Below the pieces are notes generated by a model. The model was not told the origin of the DNA and did not search any database. It saw only the letters and a program-made list of their open reading frames with translations. DNA of 64,000 nt, taken from positions 176,547 through 240,546 of the forward strand of contig VXAY01006085.1 of assembly GCA_013399855.1 (NCBI GenBank), given 5' to 3'. Positions 36,880-49,000 of the stretch are shown piece by piece. The position numbers were made by a program, and so were the translations under genes. The stretch's first letter is position 1, and each line of letters starts with the position of its first letter. The DNA comes from Oxyruncus cristatus. Its lineage: Eukaryota > Chordata > Aves > Passeriformes > Cotingidae.

Positions 36880-38752
36880 CTAAAAGAAAACAAAACAGCC
36901 AGTTAAAGGACAGGTAGTCTTTCACCCTTCCAGTCCCTCAGTCAGGAGTGTCCTGAACCAATAAAAGTCACTGGCAGTTTTGCCGCTGATTTCAGTGGGA
37001 TTAGAAATGGACCCTAAGCTAAATTTTCTTGGGACCCCTTGAAAAATCCAACAGGACTGTTTCAAAACAACAGGGCTGTATGCTCAGGGAAACAGCACAA
37101 AGAACAAATGGGGTTTGTAAATCTGGTTGTTTTTTATGCATGCTCATGCTTTCTTATGTGAATGGTATTTTTGTAAAATGATGAAAAAAACCAATTGAAA
37201 ACTATATTTTATTCCCCTCTACAGTCTGGCCGGTGTTTTATAAATGTTATGATTTAATGTTTTGACAAACATTATGACTATTGAAATCCACAGGATGGAA
37301 TACAAAAGGCACTGGTACTTTCAATGGGAAAAACTAGTGGTTACACATTGTAAGCCACTTGTCTTTAGAAAGAACTCAGCAATTTGACATTAACTGATGT
37401 CTCTTTCCAGAAATTATGTCTACCTTACCTGATGGACTGCAATGTAGGTCTAACTCAAAAACAAAGCTGAAATTTTTAAATGCAAATGGGGAGTCACAGA
37501 GCCCCAAAACTCCTGTAATTATTTTTAGCCCTTAAAATATTAAAGCGCTAATTTAGATGAAGGTAATTGAGACCAGAAAACCCCATTAGTTTTGAGGAGT
37601 TGAAATCAGAGCAGGTAACTGGATAAGGAATGCTGTAGAATAGCTCACATGCACATTGGGGAGTCAGAGGGCTCTAAGGAGCATAGGGATTTGGAAGTGA
37701 CAGAAACTTTTATACCTCAAATCACTTCTTTGCTGGGCAGTGGGGTGACGGTAGATGTCAGTCTGTCGAAGCCCAGAGGGAGGTCTTAGCTTGTAATGAG
37801 ATGAGAGCCATTGCTTTAAGTACGTACAGATTTTTCTGTAACTTCAACTGCATAGTGCTTCTCTCTTATGTCAGTAGCTTACAAAAATAAACAAGAAGAT
37901 ATCTGTCTATCAGTTTATCTACTGATCTATCACTTTTCTTACTGTTCAAATGGCTTTCCTCATCACTCTTGCACCTAGCAATTATTGATATATTTGAAAC
38001 ACTCCTTTGAGTTAAGACAGGGACAGGCTTTCCAGGAAACACATAGGAAACCGAGGCACAGAAAAAGCATTTCCTGTGAGGCCAGAAAGGAAGGGAATGG
38101 CAGAAATCCTGAATCCCTGACCAGCACCCACACTTCAGACCATCCATCCTCTGGTCCACGAGACACAGGACAATTTAAAGCATCTCTTGTGTGAAGGACA
38201 ATGTCAACGAGCTGAGTTGTGATTTCCTAGGTGACAAACACATGCCAACCTGTAAGAGTTGGTAGTTAAGAGATTTTTGTTCTGCAGGCAGCTTTAACTG
38301 CCATTACTAGTCTCCCACATGCTCCTAAGAGGCTATTACTGATCAGAGTACTGCTTATCTTCCATGGAATTTTCCATATGACTTGAAAATAAGGCATGTT
38401 TGAAACGTGCCAGGTGCTGGTGGAGAATGAAGGGTATCATGAAGGTCAAATGCTCCTCATTTCCTTGGCAAGGCATGACCACATTTGTAGTGGTCATGCT
38501 TACATTTAAAAAACTACCCACAACAACAGCCTGCAGCCTGTTTTGTACAGCTCTACTGCAACAATCCTTAACCTCCATATAGCTGTTAAAGAGAGAGAAC
38601 CTCTATTTCTGAGACCTGTAAACCCTGAGATTATTAGCTATCCCAAAATCTAGCAAGGCAGGCCAAACAGCTCAGATAAACCTTGAGTTCCTGAAGACTG
38701 CTATGTAAATTATGGTCTGTGGAGGCGGTATGGGCATTATGGCATACTCTAC
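36880..38752 (-). other. PANX2: PANX2 intron 2
   Basis: Donor AAAG|GTAGAG at the 38753/38752 boundary and acceptor TTTTAG at 36880, phase 1. The 1.87 kb contains no repeat I recognise and no open frame over about 97 codons. Reading through the donor would add 39 residues and a stop at 38634; see findings for this as a possible retained-intron form. Confidence 0.9.
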
Positions 38753-40204
38753 CTTTGAGGGAGGAGGTAACGTGCACTACAACATTTTCTTCCTGGTTTA
38801 AAAATCCACCCTCTTGGCTTTTTGATGTAGGCATGGAGGGGATGGCTTGAACCTCTGGCTTGGGTTTTTTGCTACTAAGTATATATGGATGAACATCCAA
38901 GGAAAAGTGCCGTGTGTGCTTTTTTTCACTGCTTGTGCTTGGGATAGCACTTGGCTCGGTTTTATGAGCGGACGATTGCTGTGAGGTTTTTGCAGCAGAC
39001 TCTAACAAAGGAGCTATAAGGCTGTCTGTTGCTGTTTTTCTCCGCACTGGCTTCGGTTTATCAGGTTTATGGTTTTCAACCTTCATAATGGCTAACTGTT
39101 CCTTGAATGGCTGAGGAAGGGGATTGGTAGTCGGGATCCATTTCATCTTCTTCCTTGGTCTCTTAATGATGAGCTGTTCATTAGCATCAATGTCTGCTGG
39201 ATCAACGCTTGGGTCTATTGTTTGGATCCCTGAATCACGCATAGTTGGAGTGGCATCATGATTGGACTGGGCCAATGCTGCAAGCAGCTGGCGAACCACA
39301 TTGTCGTACATCAGATCGCTCTCATTTGTAATAAAATCCAGACGGTTCAACGATTTTATGTGGTCCCTATTTTCATTACAAAACATGGCCAAAATATTGA
39401 TATCACAAAACTGGGACTTTTGCCACTGTTTCTTGGTCTTTATTCCAACTTTGTTCAGTTTATCAAATATGAAGTTAGACTTGCGAAATATGAAGAGGTG
39501 AATTAAGTTGATGAGGATTATCAAGTTCATGAAGCAGAGGAGAACAATATCTACACCAGCAATAATCCGCTGGAGCTGGACAGACGGCAGCTTACAGTTC
39601 ACTCTGATGTGCAATTTGGAGCTGCTAGTTTTGTCTGGAGGCTCTCCTAGTGCACATGTAAATTCATTTTGCTTCTGTGTAGCATAGTAGGTGGATAAGT
39701 ATGTGATTGGTATGATGCTTAAAAAGATGATGAACAGGTGTCTTGCAAGATAAAGCTTAGCTAAAAAATTACTTCGTCCTCTTCTTTCCAGGTATTTCTC
39801 AAACAAGTTCTGTTCAGGGCTTTTTTCCTTCTCTGCATTCTCAATAATTTCCCTTTTTTCTCTCTCGGTGATCCCTGGGCCTTTGGACTGAATCTGCTTC
39901 TCTATTTTTGGTGCCCGCCCTTCAGCTGCACGGTGGTAGCAGTTATCAATCTCCTGAAGCAAAAAATTAAGCTCTGAAGTCAGCCGGGTGGAGGCGAGAA
40001 ATTCCCAGCCCAGAGCTGGAATGTACATTATCCCAGCAAAAGCCAGCAGTGCATAAGGTAGGAACTTATGCTCAAACAAGGAGGGCCAGTGGCTGGCATC
40101 AACTCCTGGCAAGGCATCTTTTAATTCTGTCCAACAATATCCTCTGGCATACAAGGCTTGATCGCGGGTGAAGTTGTGTGGTGTATAACAGTATATTGGC
40201 TCCT
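38753..40204 (-). CDS. PANX2: Pannexin-2, coding exon 2 (channel core and proximal tail)
   Basis: Pannexin-2 forms a large-pore channel, enriched in the nervous system and reported largely on internal membranes. This exon encodes residues 76-559. The first extracellular loop has the two invariant cysteines, C81 and C99, and the N-glycosylation sequon N86-F-T. TM2 is at about 123-142. The intracellular loop, about 143-229, contains a charged helix-forming segment, GITEREKREIIENAEKEK. TM3 is at about 231-250. The second loop has C259 and C279. TM4 is at about 288-316. The cytoplasmic tail then runs to 559 with basic clusters (RPRKKMK at 424-430) and Ser/Pro-rich stretches. The acceptor is ATACAG|AGGAGC at 40204 and the donor AAAG|GTAGAG at 38753. 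One notable change is Ser at 246, where mammalian PANX2 has Cys. The core matches human PANX2 nearly residue for residue as I recall it, and variation is concentrated in the tail and loop 2. Confidence 0.98.
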
Positions 40205-41746
40205 CTGTATAACAGAGAGAAAAGTCACTGCTGTGCATTTAACCTACAAAAGGAGCTCTGGAAAATAAACATTTCAAATTATATCAATTTTATTTTACCG
40301 TATCTTTACATGACCATTAAGCCCTCCATGTCTATTAGCCAGCTTAGCCTGCACACATCCTCACAAACCCCAAGGCAAAATATTTTACCCAGAAGTTTTA
40401 GAATGAACCTGAGCTAAAAATGTCAGCAAGAAATACGTCTTTTGGTTTAATTAATATCTGAAAACAATATCCTAACCACCTGTGACCTGAACCCTGCAAA
40501 GCTAAAAGACCTGATATTTACTACGTGGTCAGTAGCTGGGGATGTTCCATGCCAATGCTGAAATTTAGATGAAATTCAAGGTTCATCCCAGCTAAACATT
40601 CTTCTAAATAGAAAAAAATTAGATGTAGCTGAAAGCAATGTTTTTAATACTTATTAAAAAAGTCTACTCATTTGATATGGTAAAAAAAATTTGAAATTTA
40701 TGACAAACAAAGATTTAGTCAACAGTATATCCCTCTCAGGTAACATTCTTGAATTAAACTGTGATTGATCAGGACAGAATCTGATGTGTTACCAATTTCT
40801 TGCTATGAAAATGTAATTCTACAAGAGAAACTGTAAAACTGGGTTTTTTACACAACATGTAATTAAACAATGGAAGTCACTGTCATACAGTATTATAGAA
40901 GAAACAAATACTGTGGATCAAGAAAGCAATCAGACAAAGTAATGGGAGAAAAAGTATAACAAGGATTATTAAATACATAGTGATGCAATTTTTCTCTTAG
41001 GAAATGTTTAATCACAGGCTGCTGGAGGGTGGAAGGGTTTATCAAAGGAAATGACACAGTATGCTTGTTTATTTTAACACTCCTTGCTAAGTATTTGTAT
41101 TTTACCATCATCATCAGGATGCTGGGATAAAAGGACTTTTGTCTTGACCTGGTAGATAAATTATGTTCTTACACAATCAGATTTTTCTAGCAATACATGA
41201 AAGAAAGATAGAAAACCTTGTGAAAGCTAGAGCAGCACTAATTGCCCAAAGAAAAATGACCATTATGAAGAAACCTATTCAAAGAGGAAGACCATGTTCT
41301 CATGTTTTGACCGGTAGAACAAAGGGAATATATTTTACAGTGTTCTGGTATACCTTTAAAAACCTCCCAAAATGAGACCCATAGGGAGAAGGCACATTCT
41401 CCTGACTTGAAAATCACTCAAGAACACAAAGCCTGCTCCAATTCTGAATGTAGTCTACAGTTCAGATCAAGAACAGCTTACTGGAAGAGAGTGGTGGCAC
41501 TGTTCTCTTAATAATAAAAATAATAAAAAGAAATAATAACATATCATGTTGTTTGATAATAATAAATAGAATATTAGCAATTAATAGGCAGGCAAAAAAC
41601 CTTAATCTTTCTAGCTCAACAGATGACTCCTTACTGGACCAGTTACTTTTCACATGTGAACAAAACAAAAGTTAGTTCTTTGGTGTGGAGGTATAAACCT
41701 CTTCTGTGACCTACAGAGATCTACATGCTGATAACTGCAAGAAATT

Positions 41747-41825
41747 NNNNNNNNNNNNNNNNNNNNNNNNNNNNNNNNNNNNNNNNNNNNNNNNNNNNNN
41801 NNNNNNNNNNNNNNNNNNNNNNNNN
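41747..41825. other. Assembly gap (79 N)
   Basis: A run of undetermined bases inside PANX2 intron 1. It is followed directly by a T run (41826-41838), suggesting the assembly broke in a poly(T) or other simple tract. Confidence 0.99.
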
Positions 41826-42327
41826 TTTTTTTTTTTTTGAAGTGACTCAGTGAGAATTCTTTTCTAAAAATACCACCAATTTAAACAGAGTTGACGGAAT
41901 AACTGCTGCTACCCAAGACAGCACGTACAGTGAATAAGCCCTGCAAATTCTTTAATATCACTTCTGAAGGCTATTTTAAAATGATCTAAGTTCAATCTCA
42001 GAAGAGAGCTTAACTCACTCTAAAGTTACACAGCTTCCCATTTAGACTATTTTGTGTATTTACAGACGTGTTATAAAAAAAATGCTCACTGAGTCCCTTG
42101 GTTTCAGTAATTTACATGCCCTCTGAACCCTACCCATGAAGGGATGCATACAAAAAATTTCATCTCCTACTATCAAAGACTTATTGTGGGATTTCCCAGT
42201 AGACCAAATAGATTCCTATGTGAAAATGTTCTCATGGGGAAGTAAAAAAGGCAAAGCAGCATGCTACTTTCTCATAAGCGGAAATTTTTGTAATTGGGTG
42301 TCCCTAAGCTCAGTAGAACTGAGGTTG

Positions 42328-42349
42328 TGAATATGAATATTCATATTCA
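42328..42349. repeat. 22-bp perfect palindrome
   Basis: The core ATGAATATTCAT is flanked symmetrically to give 22 bases that equal their own reverse complement, with no spacer. It could bind a dimeric POU/homeodomain factor or be incidental in AT-rich intron. Confidence 0.9.
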
Positions 42350-43019
42350 TTCAACATGAAACCCAGTTTCCTGTGGCATACATGGGTTGATTTCTCCTAG
42401 GTTTCAACATCACAAATACTTTGGAAAACAGCAAGTATTCACACAAATCATTCATAAGGATTATTTTTTGATTCATGTATCAGTTGCTACTATCAAATAA
42501 ACCGAACAGTTCTTCCAGTTCTGTTCACTGAGACCTAAAAGCTAAGGTGACTTTTGCTAAAATTGTATATTCATACAATTCAATATATATTTATTTTATA
42601 AATAAAAATGAAAAAAATTAAAATGCCTTAACATTTACATTTACATTGGACAGATACACTAAGAGACTAATGCTGCATCCTATCCACTGCCACTTTTTCA
42701 GAGAAAAAAGCCTAAAGGGCTTCACAACTCCAGTTTGGACTGACCAGCTGCATTACAGGCTACTAAGTGGGGCTGTCCCAACCAGTAGAGACAGCAAATG
42801 TCATTTTACAGGAGTTTGTTTCCTTTTCCTCTGTTAAGCATGTTTTTATCTGATCCCATTGCATGCTAAATTGTGAAAGATCTCTAATCTATTGGGCCAG
42901 TTGAACATGGTGTCCCATTCTGTAACTTCTAGTCTAGAATTTTCTTTGCATATTTATAAAATTGACATGATTTTAATTGTACACCATGTAAATCCCAAGA
43001 CCCTTCAGATGAAACCCGC

Positions 43020-43125
43020 CTTCCACCAGACCAGGTTACTCAAAGCCCCATCCAGACAGCCTTGTGAACATTTCCAGGGATGCAGCAGCCACAACGTCTC
43101 TTGGCAATATACTGGAGCCATATGC
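43020..43125 (-). mobile_element. CR1 LINE 3' fragment
   Basis: The + strand landmarks ACCAGACCAGGTTACTCAAAG, CCCCATCCAGAC, CATTTCCAGGGATG and GCAGCCACAAC follow the complement of the CR1 3' region in order, with a later degraded GGCAATATACTGGAGCC. The terminal octamers are missing. Confidence 0.78.
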
Positions 43126-45569
43126 ACTGTCAGAGAATGCCACTAATTTTGGTAAAGTTATTCCACAGGGATATTTAGCTCAACCCTCTCAGCACAGGAC
43201 TTGATTCACAAAGCATAGCATTAGCTTTAAGAAGCTCACTCTCCTAGAATATGCTCCAGACAGTGGAAGAGAGGAATCCCTCTACAAACTGTTTCAAAGC
43301 AAAAGACTCATTTAGGGGTTGCCTGGAGGAAGAGCCTGTCTCTCTCTTCATTGACAACAGGCTGCCAAGCCAGATCGACACCAAGTTTGAGTAGCTTTTG
43401 TGAATGTTACCTCTTAGGTGATGGCAGCATTTAACTTGGCATTTAACAAACACCCTGAAGGTGTCTGATCCCATTATAGTAGGGGATGGAACTGTTTCTC
43501 CTCTACTGAAACCTGTGTCAATCATGAATAAATTAAAAAGTACCATGTCAATAACTAATCTTGTTTGATATGAAAGTTGGCAAAAACATACAGCTGGATC
43601 TCCATATGAAGATCTGATGAGGACAGCAGAGTAACAAGTTTTCCTGACACATAAAACTTGCTTAGCTGTGAGGGCCCTTTCTAATACAGTTTCAAGAAGG
43701 CATGGAAAATCAATTTTTTTTTTTTTAACCGTGTTCTCCTGATAGGAAAGTAGTATGAAAAAAAAGGGCTGTAAGACTGCTAAAATCATAGCTCTGACTC
43801 CAGATTATGCAATATTAAAAAATGTATTTGCTTTTAACTTAATAAATACAGAAAGTTTCAACTGATACTCTTACTTCACCCTGAAAATCCTCAAGCAGTT
43901 TAGGAAGCTTCTTTTTCATATAACCATTCCAGTCACCATGTAACACAGCTTTTTCCTAAGACTCCACAGGTGAATTGCATATGGCATAGCTGTTGAATTG
44001 TGTAGGGAAATACAGTGCTATAAAGTGCTGAAAACTTTTTAAAAGCTTAGGGAGCATTATGAGTGGATTGGTCATCTTCTCAATGTTGTTTAGTCTAAAG
44101 CCTATAAAAATAATCTATTCCTCTGCTCCTTGAAAGCTACATTCCTGTGAGCCCAAGGGACAGAAATTCCTGTTAAAAAATTCGGAAAGCAAGGTCATCA
44201 TCTCCAAAATAATCTTTTGCCAGTTCCAAACAATTATAAAAAGGTGGTTAAGGGCAGACATGAAGCTGTGATTTGCCCATATGTGCTTTTCTAGCAAAGA
44301 CCATTGTTATTGGTAGATGGAATACTAAACTCAGCTTTTCTGCAGTAAATGTGATGGCTTACTGCAAAATTTTTAGTTCTGATGCTCAGAGTAAAGTCTC
44401 AGTAAGTTCAAGGTCTGAAGGTGCATCTACAGAAATGTGTTAACTGCATGCCAGAATATGAAGTTCAACACAGTTTAAGAAAAAAACAGTAGGAATACCC
44501 AAGAACAAGTCCTGTCTTCAGTAATACTTTCCTACATTCACTGTCATTCCCAGGAAATGTCCCTTTGAATAATTAAGTATATTAATTATTAAAAAAGTAT
44601 ATTATACTTTTATCTTATACTGACTTGAGCATAAAGTGCACACTAAGATTCTTAGTTGCCCTTTTTTCAATACGTCAGATGTTTTTAACAGTTGTACACA
44701 AATACATTTTATCCTGCTCATTACACACAGAAGTAGCTTCCAAATATCCACAATACTAGTCCCTAGGACAAGGTATGAGAGACATCTCACTCAATTTTTT
44801 CAGACATGCAATCAAGACGAAATAATTACTTAGTTGTGTAATATAACTGATTATGTTATGCCACTTGAAAAATTAAAATCCCTTGGCAGATAAGTTTTTT
44901 CCCATGCTCCATTCTGCACCATCTCATTCCATCAGTATAAGTGCTACTTAAATGGAGAAAAAATGACTTACAGGAAGTACAAAACGCATACTTTAAGGGA
45001 AGGAAAATGCATGGCTGTGAGAAGATAGTCAAGGTAGGGAGAGGGAAAAAGGAAGGGGCTGTGCTCAAAAAACTCTTTCTAAAGAATCTAAACAGACAGT
45101 ATGAAGAGCAGGGAAAGCAAAGTATGGAAGCTAGGAGCTGCCAAGTCTGCTGCCTTTTAGAAAAGTCTCTGAGAAATGCTTATGGGCTTCCTGCAGGCAC
45201 AGGCTCCCACTCCTACTGTTGCCAATCCAAGGTCTGCCACCTCCTTTCAGTAGTTCCCCAACTATTATACTATAGTACACCTTCAATTGCCCCCTTTGAG
45301 AGGCCCTGAATTAAATACCAGCTGTCAGGCTGCAATAGCTAGCCATGAAAATATGTTTGATAAACAAATATCCTGCTAATTTCAAACTGAAGTTACAATA
45401 CCACAAGCTCTGAATTCCTCAAGAAAGGGGTTGGAATCGTGAGGTTTGGGGTTGGAACTCCTGTGAAACTTCCCACCACAAAAAAGAATCTCAGACCTGG
45501 AAATGGAGTTAACAATGGACAAATCTGATAACTGCTATTCTAGACCATTCCCTGAAGTTATAAGCCAAT

Positions 45570-45790
45570 GCAGAATCATGGAAATGCTGCCAGGAACTCT
45601 GGAAGTTACTGAGTCCCACATCCCACTTGAAGCAGGATCAAGACTGATTTCAGACTAGCTTGATTAAGGCTTTGTCAGTCTAAAAACCTTCAAAGATGAA
45701 AGATGCCTGTGCATCCTGTTCTGATGCTTGACTGTCCTCAAGGTGAACTTCCTTTTTCTTTAGGTCATGTCCAGCAAGAATGGCTGATTC
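45570..45790 (-). mobile_element. Diverged CR1 LINE 3' fragment
   Basis: Begins near AGAATCATGGAA (remnant of the 3' end), then TTGAAGCAGGATCAAGACTG, then AAAACCTTCAAAGATGAAAG, then TTCTGATGCTTGACTGTCCTCAAGG, which is the complement of CR1 3' text in the right order. Heavily mutated. Confidence 0.68.
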
Positions 45791-45981
45791 ATGCAAGAAT
45801 AATTTTTTTCATTTTTGAGAAATGTCCATTTCCAAAAATGAATGCAATGGCCAGTTGCACTAGGAACACATCAGGTAAAATAGGGCTGGAAGGCTATCGT
45901 TGACATACACTGAGCTCAGGCCTCAGTATTGCACCTCAATCGAAGGAAGAAACACCAGCAGCACAGTTTAACAAGGAAGCC

Positions 45982-45982
<1 letters not shown>

Positions 45983-46023
<41 letters not shown>

Positions 46024-46036
46024 ATGTGTGTGTGTA
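45983..46036. repeat. (TG)n microsatellite
   Basis: An almost pure run of TG/GT with one interruption (TGCATG) near 46021-46025, in PANX2 intron 1. Likely length-polymorphic. Confidence 0.97.
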
Positions 46037-49000
46037 TACTTGCCTATCTATAACTTGAAACACCTTGCAAAACATGTGACCTGGGTTATGGTACCCTCAA
46101 AGGACACTGTCAAGAAAATATGGTGAAGCCATAGGTATGTATCATTCTCCATTGTCTATGCAAGTTTTTACAGGTCTTCCCAGGAAAGTGAGTGAACTGC
46201 ACCTAACACATTCACTAGCTCCTTAAAAATAAAGACAACAATGGCAATCTCTTAGCATTCAACAGTATAAAAAGTAAGACCCGCTCCTAAAAAGACTTAA
46301 GTGACTTCAAGCACCGGGCATTTCCCTTGAAGCCAATGGGATTACTCGCAGTGCATAAAATCCGGCATGTGCATCTCTCTTTGAAGAACTGATGCTGTAG
46401 TGGGGTCAATTTCAAGCTTCTAAAATATTATTATGAACAAAAGTTGTTTAAATAAATATAGACAACAAATTTAGATGCTTTGGTAGGCATTACAGTGTAA
46501 GAAAAGAAAATATTAGTAATAAACAGTATACGTCCCTATGTAATAGGGTAAATGACTTTTTACACCTACTGCATTCCCAGTGGAATGAAGCATAGTTACC
46601 CAAAACAAAATACAAACCATAATAACAAATTGTGCATGTCTCCTGTGGCCTCCAACTTTTAGAATTTACTCTGGAAGAAGAAATCACACCTCATTAATCT
46701 TCCAACTGAATTGCATGATTTCAGGATTCCAGTGCAATAAATCAGCAATGCAGAAGAAACAGTACTATTTTCTAACAGCAGATAGAAAAAAAAGAAAGAC
46801 AGTTTTCAGAAAATGTAATTCAAATATGAAAAAAATAGGAAAATTCTTGTGCTTGCTACACCAAGGCAAAGGTTAAGTATGCCTCTTGTGCAAAAAATTC
46901 TTCAAGGATCTAGAAGTAAATACTCAGCCTGACCACCATGGCCCTACATAGGTACAGGCAGCAGAACTGGTGCTGAAATGCTGCTGAACAGGCTGGATCT
47001 CCCAGCTTAATGACAAGTGCCTAAACCCTCATACTGGAGACCTGAGCTAAGTATCAGGTGACTATATCGATATGTATACTTACTGAGTTAAATACACTAT
47101 AGGCTAACCCGAGCAACTGGCATCTGCTTCTTGAAGAGGGCTGCTAAATATCCTCATACCTGTGCCCAACCTGCTTATTGAAGAAAAGATGGCAATCCAG
47201 TCAAGATCTCTGAAGCATTCCTTGTACTCTCCACTTGTCTCTAAGGAGAAATTCAACACTGAGGTAGAATCTCCGAATCTCCCTGCCCATCATTCCCAGT
47301 GCACAAGTTTCCAACCGACAAAATAATTTAGAAATTATCCCTGAATTCAGCAATAAATGCCAGTATTTGACAAGGGTATTCCTTATCATACTGCTGTCCT
47401 TACTTTGTGTCTCATACATGTAATCAATCTTATATGCATGTCTCATTCATCTTGGGTACTACAAGGATTGCACAAGAAAGCAGGTAGCAAACTGTTTATT
47501 TTAAGAAACAGAAATAATTTATTTAGTACTTTCTCAGCAATTTTTGAACGGAAAAGAAGAAATGTCCTGGATCCTCTTCTCTCTGAAAAAAAAAATGGAT
47601 AAAAAACATTCGTGTTACTAAGGTTGCAAATGTAGTCTAAGAAAGTAAAACATTATCTAAACAGTATACATGTTTTCCATCTCAATTACACAGTCCACAG
47701 GGAATATGTAACTCTGCCTTGAATGTGCTTTTAACAAATGCTGGCTAATATCTGAATTAACTAACAGCAAAAGGAAAAGCTCCCTTAATTTTAATAGTTT
47801 ATTTCAACTACTTTATTTAAAGGTTATAAATTAGTACAGCATAGGGATGGATCCCTTACATTACTTTTGTGTATCATACAGTCCTACTTAACTCACCAAG
47901 TTTAGTCATATGAATGAGAAAACCTCCATCAAAGTAAGCCTTAATTTAGCAAGCTAATTACTAAGAATTATTACTTTTATCAAAACAAAAAGACAATACC
48001 TTTAGCCTTCTGAGGGAATATTCCTTCCAAATGTGAGTACAGGTTCCATGACCATGAAGTCTTCCTAAGGTACAAATTTCTCCATGATCAGCAAGGTAAG
48101 GTATAGCCTTTTTTGCCCAATCTCTGAAACCACTTGTCCTGTTTAAGAAAAAAATCTTGAAAAGAAAGTCCCTAAAGAAATGAGACAGGAAACCACTGCT
48201 CCTATTAAGTTTTACTGGCCTATACTCTACAAGGATTAATCATAATAAGTAAGAAGCAAATAAGCAGTTTCAAAGATGTATAGGTATCGGGTCACCCACA
48301 GGGGTAACTGCAATGCAAGGGCCGCAGCAAGTGTCCCTGTATTTCCAATTTGTTTTTTTTTCCTTGCAGGACTGTTGCTTGAACTGCATATATTTTAGAT
48401 CTGCAGAATCAATAAATTAACAATGCACTTTCCTAGTGTATATATAAATTTACAGAACTATATTGCCTGTATGTAATAAACACTGTCTCTTCTAAAAGTA
48501 GCTGGTATGCTGAAGTTCCCTTATCAGCAATCTGAGACTTAAAGACTTCTAACACCTGCCCAGGTTAGTGAGGAGAAAAAGATACCTACTGCTACTTGGC
48601 TGATATGTTGAAGGCTGTTGGAGAAGGTTATTCCAGAAACAGCAACTGTTTTGCAGAAGGTGCAGAAACACCTAAGAGAAATCCCTTCGGCTGCTGCTAC
48701 AGAGGAATTTTCCTCAGTGGTGAACTATCATCCACCATATGATGGCTATGCAGTATGGTGGTAACAACACTGGAAAGAGAGCTTATTTATAGCAACTGTA
48801 CTGTTGAACTTAACTAGAAGCATTTCTTTCTGTGCTCAAAAGAGCTCTGTGAGCACTCAGAAAACACCTGGAAGGAAATGACAATGCTTGTGTTTGTACA
48901 AAGAGCTCTGTATTATGCTGAGATTTGAGGGAAGGTTAGATCTGAATCTAAAGGAACATATTCATCAAAACATAATTAATGAAATTCAGCCATGCAGGCA

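Noticed and set aside
36880..36925. Extending PANX2 exon 3 to the upstream Met of its open frame
   Set aside because: A clear T-rich tract and AG acceptor lie at 36880, and the family sequence resumes exactly at Asp560 after splicing.
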